A stretch of 64,000 bases of DNA. Source: Adiantum capillus-veneris (taxonomy: Eukaryota; Streptophyta; Polypodiopsida; Polypodiales; Pteridaceae). Each line of letters starts with the position of its first letter. The stretch's first letter is position 1. Positions 12,186 through 22,999 of this stretch are shown here, in pieces. The notes below the pieces were generated by a model. It searched no databases and was not told the origin of the DNA. It saw nothing but the letters and a program-made list of their open reading frames with translations. The position numbers were made by a program, and so were the translations under genes. The stretch spans positions 94,877,247 to 94,941,246 of the forward strand of contig CM043954.1 in NCBI GenBank assembly GCA_014529385.2, given 5' to 3'.

Positions 12186-12950
12186 TGTGGGACACGTGTC
12201 TTACTTCACTATCCTATCTTATTGCTATTAGCGAGAATCACGATTAAATTGTCAATCCATGGGATGAATTTGACTTGACTAGTGCATAGAGGCTACGAGA
12301 GGGTGTCAATCTCTCGAAAAACAACTAACAACTCGCATCTAACTCAAGCTACACTGGAGTGACAGAAATCACTAAACACCAATCGCTCAACGGCAAACAA
12401 ATCACATCTGTTGCAGCATCAAATGACATCCAATCGTAATGAAACTTCTAGAACATGTTTATAAAACCTAAGAAATCATGATTATGATCTCAAATCCCAC
12501 TTTGGGTCAAGTGCCAAAATCGTGATTATTAAACGCAGTGGATTTTTGACCTAGTCGTTTTCGACCCAGAATGCATCTAAATGCTCAGCAATGATGCCCC
12601 AATACCGCGCCTATGCTTAGTTTTTGGTTTGAAAGTGTAAATTTCTAGTTATGATGAAATTAGGCCACGGGTTAGGCCGCGGGTCGGCGACGCCAAAAGC
12701 TACAAAATACCGTGATGTGTTTACGCCAATGGGTTGAGCTCTTACCTGCGGTTGCAATGTAGCAAACACGACTGCAATGTGACAACCGGGGAGGGAGTAG
12801 GAAGCGTAGAAGGAGAGAGGTGAGCACCGTTAGCTCACACTGTGTATTTCATTATCCAAAACTTTTTAATAACTTACGAAAATTGGCATTTATACCTTAG
12901 CCAAGGTTTTTGGTGGTCAAAACTAATAATCTAGGAGTTCTACCAAAGAT
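12186..12950 (-). mobile_element. 5' LTR of the gypsy element
   Basis: The LTR ends with CCCACA (minus strand) next to the primer site. Its U3 part has a TATAAAT box at 12,888-12,894. Stretches within it align with the LTR at 41,644-42,700: the 'gcatagaggctac...ctctcgaaaaac' block, the 'aatgaaacttctagaacatg' block, the 'ttttcgacccagaatgca' block and the 'TATA...aaccttggctaagg' block. The far limit is not defined and may reach 13.3 kb. Confidence 0.6.
12888..12894 (-). promoter_or_regulatory. LTR TATA box
   Basis: Minus-strand TATAAAT preceded by GGCTAAGG. The same GGCTAAGGTATAAA context recurs in the second LTR at 42,653-42,670, so it is a family feature. It would drive transcription of the element toward the primer site about 700 bases downstream. 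Confidence 0.55.
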
Positions 12951-13320
12951 GGGTAATGACAAGTTGATACAATCTGGAAGCTTGTAGCAATGGCTCATCA
13001 ATTACAAGGTTTATCCAAAAAAATAGGAGTTACAATTTTCCCAAATTATCAAAATCATAAGTGCTTTTACAATGAGAACTCCGAAAAATAGTATCCGTGG
13101 TATCTATGTTAGCTTGCTGCTAATACATTTTATGTAGCATATCTATGGAAAGAGCTTGATGTGTAGATTGCAAATCTCTGATATCCCCTCAAATCGAGGA
13201 TCATATATGGAAGTTATGGAAGCCCAAAGGTCATAAAATTGTCCACCTCCTTTTTGGGGGAAAAAGTACATCCTTCATGAGTTTTGACCTCTTTCCATGT
13301 GCCCCTTGGAAGAAGAGTGT

Positions 13321-15055
13321 TGTTGGGTTTCCAAGCCCTCATGGATTTTGATGTCAGCCCATGGGAGCAAGCTCTTAAAGGCATGCAAATCACTTATAGT
13401 TTGCATGGCAATTTTTCACTTTATATGTAAGGATTTACAAGCAAGAAATATAGTGTGTGATTTTTTTTGTTTCCTCTGTGTCGGACTCTCTCTCTCTCGC
13501 TCTCTTCCTCTGTGTGTTGCACGCCATGGTAATCCTCTTTTGATGTCATCCCCTTTAGCTCCAAATCCTTTCACTGGGTATCAGAGCCTAAGCGGGCCAA
13601 AGCAAGGTGCTCTTGGTGCTGGCAAGGCTAGGCAAGCCAGGTGGGTAGGCATCTAATTGAGACGCTGTAGAGCCGAAGGGAGGTGGCAAGCTGTGGTGGT
13701 TTTGTGGCACTTGTTCCTAGGCGGGCCAAGGAGGCGCACACTCTAGGCGAGCATATCAAAACACAGGGAAATTGGCAGGTGAAGTACGCCTCTGTGCACA
13801 GCATCTCAAAACGCTATGTGACAGGCAGTGAGCTCATGAACACTGCAGGGAGCTTCTCAAAACGCCATCAAGGCGGTGCGATTTTTTGCCATGGTGGTGC
13901 TACAACAGCATATTGAAATGTTGTGGGAAGTGAAAGTCCCTGTAAGAGCATCATCTTAAGATGCTACACCGCAGCACAAGCTTCTCTTTTGACAATTTTT
14001 TGCAGCATATCAAAAAGTCTCTGATTCTCAACTAGGCAAAGCTCCTCACCACTACCATAGAGCTTGCTACTCAGAAAAGGTGGTGCTTCTCTGGCATTCC
14101 AAAATGCTCTCAATCCCAATTGAAGGTGATAGCTTGAAGGACCAGAATGCTTTGAATATCATGGGTATTTTGCATATCAATTTAGACAAAGCACCTCTAT
14201 TGGACACGTATGACATATACGTCAATTTATTTGTTTTTCCTTGTTAATCAAATACATCTAGCAATGAAGCTAGAGAAGACGCTTCCAACTGTTTGCCAAC
14301 ACATGAAGATCTACTTCGAGATTGCACTACAAGTTTCAAAACTATTTTTTCCACTTTCAATCTCATAGATTTTTCCTCTTTTGTCTATTGTCAAAACAAT
14401 CAAACACTTTTCAATCAAAGCCTCTTTTACTTTATCTGTTGTTGTTAGTCAGGCCATGATAAAAATTTGTACGGGATAAAAACTGCCACACATGAAGGGT
14501 AAGACCTCCCAAATTATCAGTTTTTGTTCTCAAGTCCTATTTTTGTTCCCGCTTCTCGTGAGGTTACTGGGTACACCTGAAACCCAAGGTTAGGCACTGA
14601 ACCAAAAACTCCATTTAGTAGTAGCTAAGTTTTTTGGACCTACACCCTATCTGTTCAAGGAGGGTTTCCTATCATAGCACCAGGTTATGGATAAACCAAA
14701 AATCCTTGGTTGTGAGAGAATCTAAAACTCACGGTTGACGAATACACCAAAAACTTGAGGTATCATGAGAGTGGTCTGTTAGTTCGGGCTTCAGGGGGGG
14801 ATTGTTGGGTTTCCAAGCCCTCATGGATTTTAATGTCAGCCCATGGGAACAAGCTGTTAAAGGAATGCATATCACTTGTACTTTGCATGGCATTTTTTTA
14901 GTTTATATGTAAGGCTTTACAAGAAGGAAATATAGCGTGTGATTTTTTTTGTTTCCTTTGTGTCGGATTCTCTCTCTCTTGCTCTCTTCCTCTGTGTGTT
15001 GCACACCATGGTAATCCTCCTTTCACCCCATCCCCCTTAGCTCCAAATCCTTTCA
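13321..15055 (+). mobile_element. Small non-autonomous LTR retrotransposon
   Basis: Two direct 253-bp repeats (13,321-13,573 and 14,803-15,055) start TGTTGGGTTTCC and end CCTTTCA. They lie at the ends of a 1,735-bp unit with near-identical flanking 5-mers (agtgt and agtgc). The left LTR is followed by GGGTATCAGAGCC, the initiator tRNA-Met primer site, and the right LTR is preceded by a purine tract, TTCAGGGGGGGATTG. The 1.2-kb interior shows no gag or pol, so it must have moved with enzymes from another, probably copia-type, element. It is larger than classic TRIMs and smaller than LARDs. The LTRs differ at a few per cent of positions by eye, so it is moderately old. It sits just beyond the gypsy LTR. 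Confidence 0.9.
13575..13590 (+). other. Primer-binding site, initiator tRNA-Met type
   Basis: GGGTATCAGAGCC directly after the left LTR end corresponds to the complement of the initiator tRNA-Met 3' end used by most plant copia elements and TRIMs. It sets the plus orientation of the small element. Confidence 0.85.
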
Positions 15056-16600
15056 AGTGCTACCTTGTTAATCACATCCCATGAAATAATGGCTAGGATT
15101 GATCCGCGTTTGCTATTTACACCGCAAACTTGGCACAATGGGCCTCTGCATGAATTGTTGGGTTGAGTATCCCATTTTTCTCTACTCCTTGGGTCTAGCA
15201 ATCCACTCCCATTTTCCCCACTACCATGATATCATATCTTTGGAATTGTTTTCCCATAAGAATCATTTCATAGGTTTCAAAATCTCTTTCCATTTGACTG
15301 TCGTCATTTCCAAGAGTGGAGAGAAGTAGATTAAGTAAAGGATCATGAGTGATTGACTACCGTCACTTTGCTATGGAAGGGAAGAAGTGCATACTCCCAC
15401 CTTCTCATCTTGCTCCTAACTTTTCATGAACCATTGAAACTTTTGTTTGTCAGAGACTCCTCCACTGTGGGGCCCAAAGGTACCAAAACATTGTCCCTTT
15501 AGAGAAAATTTCTCTTGACCAGTCACATAGGACGAATGAATCATTACACTTTAACACTAGAGAGGTAATAGGAAAAATTTTATCTCATAGGACACTTGTA
15601 AGTCTTATTATAAACCAAGAAAATGTCTAGAACTTGACATGTTCTTTTGAACTCTTTAGTACTATCTATTCACTCTTTTCTCATTTCCATTAGATGAAAT
15701 ATTCTCAAGCTCCATGGGCTGATCTTTCTGCAACATTGAACATAGCAAAAACCATCATGAAAAAATGGATTGGAGCTCAGGCTCTTACATGAGAACATGT
15801 GACATCTACACTAACCATCTCGCCCCATTGGTCTCATTGCCCCTAGCTCCTTGCACTAACTTTCAGAGTGAGGAGAGTGAGAGCTTGTACAAGGGTGCAT
15901 TGTTGAGGTGGCATAAACCATCCACTTAAAAAATGAGCTGTAGTATCCAGACTCATCTAAAGAAGGGTAAACCTCATTCCCTAATAATAGCAAAGGTTTG
16001 TGCGCTTTGCACCACAAGCCAGACACAATTGTTGATCTCTCAATCCCACAATTCAAAGATTTTCAACTAACCAAGAGCTCACTACCTATTGCATGTACTC
16101 AAACCTACAACTTTTTCAAAACCCAACTTGTGTGAATGATAGGTAGGTGGACAAACCATGCATTAGGGGAAGTTTGAGGACTCTTTTTTCCTTATAACAT
16201 TTAGAGAGAGAGTGCTCTAGGCCAATGAGAGAAGGGCTTCCAATATGAAATCTTTTTTCGTAGAAATTTCTTTTGATTTTTATAAGATGAGTTTTCTTTG
16301 AGTGACAATCTAAGGTAACTTTCAAGCACATGGTCTTTTTACCTAAAGAAGGTCTCTTTCACTTCTATTCCTACCCTCTATTCATCTCACCACCTCCTTC
16401 TCCATCTCAACACCTCCTTCTCCCTCATTCGTATTCCCCTCACTTCACCTTCAACCTCTTTGCATCATATCAATGGAGTCCACCCGGTGTAAACACCCTA
16501 GCACATCCATTGAAACAATCACAACTTATGCCACATTAGATAGCACAACCACTGGATCCCAATATCCATAACCAAGGGTATTATAATGCAATAGAGCAAG
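15056..16600. other. Unassigned intergenic DNA
   Basis: No domain, RNA gene or element ends are recognisable apart from the TTAA-type end at 15.55 kb. Short open frames on both strands are not supported by any motif. A pyrimidine-rich patch at about 16,370-16,440 gives a low-complexity frame only. Confidence 0.4.
15551..15610 (+). mobile_element. One end of a TTAA-type DNA transposon
   Basis: TTAACACTAGAGAGGTAATA closely matches the left end of the TTAA-flanked element at 36,378, which reads TTAACACTAGAATGGTAATA. It continues into a related 'aggacacttgtaagtc' subterminal word. I found no matching opposite end nearby, so this is an orphan or decayed copy of the same family. Confidence 0.5.
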
Positions 16601-16612
16601 AGAATAAAATCC

Positions 16613-17082
16613 TGATCCAAAAACTTATTCTTTTCATGAACATGGGAAAGGAAGAGTGAAAGACTTTCCACTTGGTGGATCCAAGAATACTGTGAAGGAA
16701 ATTTGAGTGCATCATGTCTACATGCACAACGAGCTTCACCTTTGTCCTAGAAGCTCAAATCTTCCTCTACACACAACTAATTCTAAGTGGTTCATATGCA
16801 CACACTAGATTATTTTCACTTTGCTTCGTCTTGTTTGTGGTTCTCGGATCAAAAACTTATTCTTTTCATGAACATGGGAAAGGAAGAGTGAAAGACTTTC
16901 CACTTGGTGGATCCAAGAATACTGTGAAGGAAATTTGAGTGCATCATGTCTACATGCACAACGAGCTTCACCTTTGTCCTAGAAGCTCAAATATTCCTCT
17001 ACACACAACTAATTCTAAGTGGTTCATATGCACACACTAGATTATTTTCACTTTGCTTCGTCTTGTTTGTGGTTCTCGGATT
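16613..17082. repeat. 235-bp tandem duplication, two copies
   Basis: A block beginning 'gatccaaaaacttattc' at 16,613 is repeated from 16,847 and runs through 'cttgtttgtggttctcgga'. The two copies are almost identical, so the duplication is recent compared with the decayed elements around it. No coding function is evident. Confidence 0.85.
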
Positions 17083-17099
17083 GTTTATCTTTTGTCCAT

Positions 17100-18285
17100 G
17101 TTTTGTAATATGCTCACTATAGACATGTATCCCTCAAGCATAGATGAATGGTAGCCAATGGAGTGTGTCATAGATATTTTGATTGTCTAGCATGGATCCA
17201 TTGGTGAAGAGATTTACAAAGAAGGAACTCATGGGTATCTTGAAAAAAAATAAATATTTTTTTCCTGATCATTTTTATGTTCCACCAAAATCCATGCAGG
17301 ATTGGGGCACTTTTATCTCCACGCTTGCCGTGCTTGATTTAGAAGTGGAGAGTGGCCACTACCAAGCTCAACTATAAGTGAAATCTATAGGTGAAAGATC
17401 TTTTATAGCAACAAAATTTTTTTAAAGGCTAAGATTGTAAGAAATTAAAGAAGAGTTTCAACTTTTATGCCCAACATTGTATTTGTGGAATTTTTGCAGA
17501 GGTAGATATAAAAGTGTCTAGAACAATGATGTTGATTAAGTTTTAAGACAGTGACAATGTATTAGAATTTGTGGATGAAGGTTGGGTTAAAAAAATAGTG
17601 AATGGAGACCTTTGCGAAGTGCAATCTAGCTCCATTACCTGTAAATATATGATCCATACCCAAAATTTCATTATATCATTTTTTTATAGTCGATGGTATC
17701 ATGTGGGGGTTCACCTGGTCCCTTTAGATCAAAACATGGATGATTTTAATGAGAATCCCCTTTAGGACATTGATGTATGGATGAATATTGAACACCTGGA
17801 AACATTGAAGATAAGAACCAAGTGCACATTGCACCAAGTGAGGCAGTATTACACACTAAGGGTATATATTTTCCTGTAGCTTTTTTTTTAGATAGATATA
17901 AAGAAGGTGTGAAGATAATGATTTCTTTATTTCTACCATTCTTTGCTTCTATGAGACATAACTTACTTTCCCTAATTTTTATTATGGCTTGCAATCCAAA
18001 GGAGGATGGATAAGAAATTTCTATGCCAAGAAGCTCAAGAAGGGATAGTGCATCTTCTTCCAAGCTAAAGCTTTCTCCCTACTACTAACCTACCACTATT
18101 GTTGGTAAATTGTATCAATTGTAGGAGACTAACATTTTGTACAAAATATTTCCATATCAATGACGAATCTCGTTTGGTGTGAATGTATCATCTCATTGGT
18201 TTGATGTTTCATTCATTTGGTGCAAATTTCTCATCTTTTTGGCTTCCATTTTCATTTGACGCCACTGTCATGCCCTCAATATTGT
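17100..18285 (+). other. Unrecognised stretch with short open frames
   Basis: Two short plus-strand frames (17,183-17,377 and 17,571-17,765) have protein-like composition, for example KKELMGILKKNKYFFPDHFY and RWYHVGVHLVPLDQNMDDF, but I cannot assign a family. They may be remnants of one longer reading frame in a decayed transposon or host gene. The stretch ends at the LINE target site. Confidence 0.3.
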
Positions 18286-18302
18286 ATGATTTTTGTATCT
18301 TC
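18286..18302. repeat. LINE target-site duplication, left copy
   Basis: ATGATTTTTGTATCTTC, identical to 25,066-25,082. It marks the 3' (A-tail) side of the minus-strand LINE. The T-rich target suits L1-type endonuclease cutting at TTTT/AA-like sites. Confidence 0.93.
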
Positions 18303-18584
18303 TTTTTTCGACAAAAAGATCCTTCTATTAGTTAATGAAAACTGCCCATAGGGCTACATCCACCTCTGCAAGAGAGGGCTACAAAAAGCATGATGGGGAA
18401 ACTCTCCCAATGAAAAAACAACATATATACAATGAGGCTAAATCAAGAGATGGGAGGAGGGAAGAGCCACACAGGTGGACAGTAGTGCCATCTGAGCACC
18501 CCCCTGGACTATGGTGTAGAAAGGCCCAGGGCGCCAGAGTCGAAGGAAAGCCTCACGACGCACCCGCATACGGTTGGAGCTACC

Positions 18585-21500
18585 CTATTGTCCCTCAAGC
18601 TGTCCTCTGAGAGTATGGATCAGATCTAGCCAAAAGTCACAAATAGTCTCTCCTGGTGGCACAGGGCGAGCCTCAAAGATGCGAAAACAGCGGGCCCACC
18701 TGATGAACCAAAGTGTGAGGCCACTGATGAGCTCCCAACACTCCTCTCTCTCACTGCACCACTCTTGTGGAGTAAGCTCTGTTGCAGATTGGAGTGTAGG
18801 TCGCCCCCCCTGCATCACTATCATCCTGCTGGTGGAAGATAGCTCAAACTGACGTGCCGGGCCTGTCAGTGTGGACCAGGCCACTGCCCCCCAATTGTAT
18901 AGTCGAGCCGTGGAGAGAGCAGGCATCGGCCGAAGAAATCATAGCCACACCTGTTGGGCCAAGGGACAGTCCCAAAGACAATGACGCTGACTCTCCACCA
19001 ACTGGTCACAGGCTTCACATGCGGCCGAGAGACCACCATGCACAAGCCAACTCCCTACTGCTGTGGCTTTGTGTGCAACCAACCACTGAAACAAAGTGAC
19101 ATGCCTCGGCTGTCTGGAGTCCCATAGCCTCTGCCAAAAGGCTGCCAAGAACTCGACTCTGAGGCCCTCCTCCTGCCAATGACGTGCTGCAGCGGGGCGG
19201 GCCTCTCTCTGTGCTGCAAGTATATGACGTCCAAGCCGAACAGTGTACTGAAAGAAGGGGACTCCTGGGCGGTTTGCAGAAGAGAAGGGGTTTCTCTAGA
19301 GCCACTCACTAGGATCCCACTGTACTCGTGCCAGTGGACAACACTCCCAAGCCCATAGCCTCCAGTGTCCAGCCTCAAGAGCTGTTGGGTCAAGTCTATG
19401 AAGCAAGTCCTCCCACAGATGCCCACAACTCAGATCCTCTGGAAACAACACTCTCCTACCTGCAAGCCCTCTACTGCAACTCGTTGTAATCGTCCCCCAC
19501 CCTGAAGCTCAAAGAACAGGGCTGGGACAGTCTCTGAGCAGGCCCTGACTGAAATGAGAACCTCCAGTCATGTGAAGGCTCCCATCCACTAGGGTGCTAC
19601 TGGCTCGAGAGGCGTGAGCCACTCAGCTGGAACTGACTGTGAGATGTCGTGACACATGCTCTGCACCCCTCTCATGCCCTGTAGCTGGAAACCCTGCACC
19701 TCGCTTGACAAACCTGTGAACTCTAGCCAGTCACCTAGAGAGCGTGTTGGGCCTGCTGCCATGGGACCCCAAGAAACATGAGGCGGCTCCCAACCAAGTG
19801 GCCTCTCTGAGTGCTAACCATGGGGTTCCAGATGAGGGGCTACCATAGGCGCTCCTCCGTGCACATCGACTGTCTCTGCTCTAGGCCACTCCGTAAGAGC
19901 TCCCAAGATCAAAGCAAACTCACAGCGAAGTGGTCCTCTAGTCTCGTGCTCAAACCAGCTCGGCGCAACTCTGTAAAGATCCATCTGGTCGAAGGTTGCC
20001 AAGGGCCTCCTCACTGAGGCACCCTGGCACGAAGCCCCTGCAACAAGAACTCCTTCCAGGGCTCCTCGCCTGGAAGAAGTCCTCTGACGACCAACTTCCC
20101 AAGAAGGGCTCTGCTTTGCTGTGCTGGATCAATGATCCCAAGCCCTCCCTGAGAACAAGGAAGTGTGATGACCGACCAAGCCACCTTGGCTCGGGCAATC
20201 TGAGTGTCACAATCTGACCAAAGGAAGTTCCTGATCAGCCTCTCTACCTGGCTGATACAAGAACTCAAGAAGATCCAGCAAGAAGTGATGTACCACATAG
20301 TCACCAACAACACCTGGTTGGCAACTACTACTCTACCAGCCAGCGAAAGTCGTGCTGAGCTCCAATCTACTAGCTTTCTCCTGATGGACAGGAGAAGAGG
20401 AGCAATTTTCTTCTCGGGGGACAAGTCCAAACCAAACTAACAACCCAAGTACCGAACTGCAATCCCTAGGGGAATCCACCTGAAACCCTCTCCTGGCATC
20501 CAATCTGGCAGAGGAGCACTGCCAACCGAGAAAGCCGTTGTCTTTCTCCAGTTGATCTGTGCGCTCGATGCACAACAGAAGGTCTCCAAAGCTTGCTCAC
20601 ATCTGTGCAGATTGGCCTCTTGGCCCTCTAAGTACAAGGCTGAGTCATCGGCAAACTCAGCGTCCAAAAGCTCATCTCCCCGAATAGGGAGTGCTAAGCC
20701 CCTCAGACCAACCTGCTGTACAGACCAACCTGCTGTGACACCAAAAATTTACTCATCGCCTCCGCATAGAACAGAAAGATAAAGGGGGCAAGAGGACAAC
20801 CCTATCTGACCGATCGTGTGAGCATGAAACACTCACCTCTACCACCTGCCAAAATCACCTGACTGTGAGCCTGTCTGTACAAAGCTGACACCCCTCTGAT
20901 CCAAGCATCTGAGAAGCCTATCCTGCGTAGAGTGCCCTCTAGAAAGTCCTAGTCAACTTTGTCGTATGCCTTCTCAAAATCGAGAAGAAGAATCACAAGG
21001 TCCTCCCCACGGAGCCGTGCCAGGGTAGAATCCTCCAAGAAAGTGAAGATGTTATCAAGGATACTGCGTTCCTTGACAAAACCTGTCTGAGTCCCATGTA
21101 TAAGGCTCTCCAAAAGTGGCTGAATCCTCAAACTCAGAGCCTTGGCAAGAATTTTGTAGGCTGAGTTGAGGATGGTGATGGGGCGCCACTATGGAATCTC
21201 ATCCAAGGAGCCACCCTCCTTTGGAATGAGGTAAATCAGGCCCTCACTCATGCTATCCGGCATCACTCCTATGTGCAGAATGTACTAAAAGGCACTACAA
21301 AGATCTAGGCCAAGCAGATCCTAGTACTCCAAGAAGAAGCTACCACGAGGGAGGGCCCTAAGAGCCGTGTGCAGCTCCTCAAGCTGAAGAGGCATCTCTA
21401 GCCTCTGGCACATCTCCTCAGTCACAAGACAAGGCATCTATACCCAAACCTGCTCCCTGCATGCATCTTGCCGCTCTGACAGTAACTCATGGTAAAAGTC

Positions 21501-22766
21501 AGTAGCAACTACGCACATATCCTCAGGCTCACAAAAAACTGACCCATCGGGTCTCCTCAACTGATTGACCTTGGCATGCGAGTGCCGAGGTCCCACTGTC
21601 TCAAAAAAAGTACATGTCACTATCTCACCCACCTGAGTCCACTCAGATGCTTGTGAGTGAAAGGAAAACTCATGACGCCTCTCCTCTGTGCAAGCAAGCT
21701 CCTGTCGAGCCTGCTGTAACTGCTCCTCCAACCATGGACTGTTTGGATGCTGCTCCTGCATCCTCTGTAGTGAAGTAATGCCTCGTCTGAGATGCTGCTC
21801 CTCCTCTCTCGCTGTAGCCCGTTGAGCCAGAGACTCCTGGAGAAAAAAGTGGCTAAGCTGAGCTAGGCCTAAGGACACTCTGTCTGCAGGTAGAGCCTGG
21901 CTGTCCATGCCCTCTGGCCAGAGAGCCTCTACCCTCTCTCTAAGTGGTGAGTCCAACAAGACCCGCTGTGGGATGCGAAGCATCGTGCTCCCACTCCTCT
22001 GCCTGTCTGCCACTATGAGGATCACTGGTGCATGGTCCAAGAAGGATGTCCCTGCCAGGATGCCCACTAATCCCCCCAAGTCACTGAAGTGGTCACTAGT
22101 GTAGAAGCGATCTATCCACGATAGATTCACTCCTCCCACTCTGTGGTCCGATCTAGACAAGGCAAAACTCTCTCGAGGCCTCACAAAGCGAGAGTGCTAC
22201 CATGTATCCGAGACCCTCAAAGTCATACACAACCTCTTCCAAGCTGCTAACTCAACTCCATGCACAGTAGCATGGCTGCTTCCAATCCTGTCTGAAGGGT
22301 CCTCCAACATGTTGAAGTCCCCTCCTACACACCAATGGTCAGCTTGTGGCAAAGACTCAACAATCTGTGACCAAAACTCTGCACGAGCACTCGCCACATT
22401 GGGCGCATAGATGTTCAGGAAGCCCACAAGGCCACCCTGAACCTGCATAGTAATCCACTGAGCCCTGCGTGGCACAATAATCCCTCTGCCCACAATGGCC
22501 TGCTGCAATGAGTCCGCAATAGTCATACATACCCCACCTTGGATGCCTCCAGGTCCAAAAGCAGCTGACCAAAAGGTATCATATCGTCCACGCAAAATCT
22601 GACCACATCGCCGAATGCGACTCTTAGACAGATGGTGCTCCTGAAGCATAAGGATATCAATCTCTCCTCCCACAAGGCAACGCTAAAGCTCCTGACGCAA
22701 TCAGCCCCGCCGCCGCTGAAACTGGGTCTCACCTAGTCCTTGCACATTCCATGAGACGATCCTCAT
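18585..22766 (-). pseudogene. LINE ORF2: endonuclease and reverse transcriptase
   Basis: The start at 22,766 reads MRIVSWNVQGLGETQ, the usual opening of a plant L1 ORF2. Endonuclease motifs follow: LMLQEHH, IYAPN, CVGGDFNMLEDPSDR, SWIDRFY and LDHAPVIL. RT motifs include GFVKERSILDNIF, LLDFEKAYDKVD (motif A aspartate) and FADDSALYLEG (catalytic DD). The thumb-like LSLAGRVVVANQVLL and a zf-RVT segment, AVGSWLVHGGLSAACEACDQ, come next, then a tail ending GQLEGQ and a stop. Length is about 1,390 codons, normal for the family. Stops lie at codons 22 (TGA) and 28 (TAG), both explained by C-to-T change of CGA and CAG, and more stops and frameshifts lie in the RT region. The protein would nick DNA and prime reverse transcription there. 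Confidence 0.9.
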
Positions 22767-22999
22767 GGGGAGCGAGAGAGAACAAATGCTGCCGCAACAA
22801 CAAGAGGGGCTATCTTCGAGGCTGGCTTGGATGGGGAGTAATCCGGATCAGAGCCTCCTCTAGATAGGCGAGACTGTAGTGAGTGCCTAGCCCAAGCCCA
22901 AGCAGGTGAGCCATGCATAAAGCAACCTCCTCTGTCCAGGAGTCCTCATGAATGTATACATAGCAAGGGAAACACTGCGTATCAGCAAAAAGTACACCA

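Larger units (their letters stand above)
2573..12950 (-). mobile_element. Ty3/gypsy LTR retrotransposon, nearly complete but broken
   Basis: Fossil element on the minus strand. In its 5' to 3' order it has: an LTR (from 12,186 upward), a tRNA-Asp-type primer site (12,161-12,183), a 1.6-kb leader with tandem repeats, gag opening with MNLRSGR (10,516), a gag core (8.84-9.45 kb), two CCHC zinc knuckles (8.22-8.42 kb), a charged linker, RT (5.87-6.82 kb), RNase H (5.38-5.63 kb), integrase (3.83-4.94 kb) and an extra retropepsin-like ORF (2.63-3.54 kb). A purine-rich tract at about 2573-2592 would suit a polypurine tract before the 3' LTR, but I could not match a 3' LTR. The coding region carries several breaks, so the copy is inactive and old. 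The tRNA-Asp primer and the extra 3' ORF recall the Tat/Athila/Ogre group, although the lineage is not proven. The right limit of the 5' LTR is uncertain. Confidence 0.85.

Noticed and set aside
2190-13000. A shared LTR joining the 1-2.2 kb remnant and the 2.6-12.95 kb element as a tandem pair
   Set aside because: Sequence at 2.19-2.57 kb shows no similarity to the LTR at 12.19 kb that I can see, so a tandem structure is not supported.
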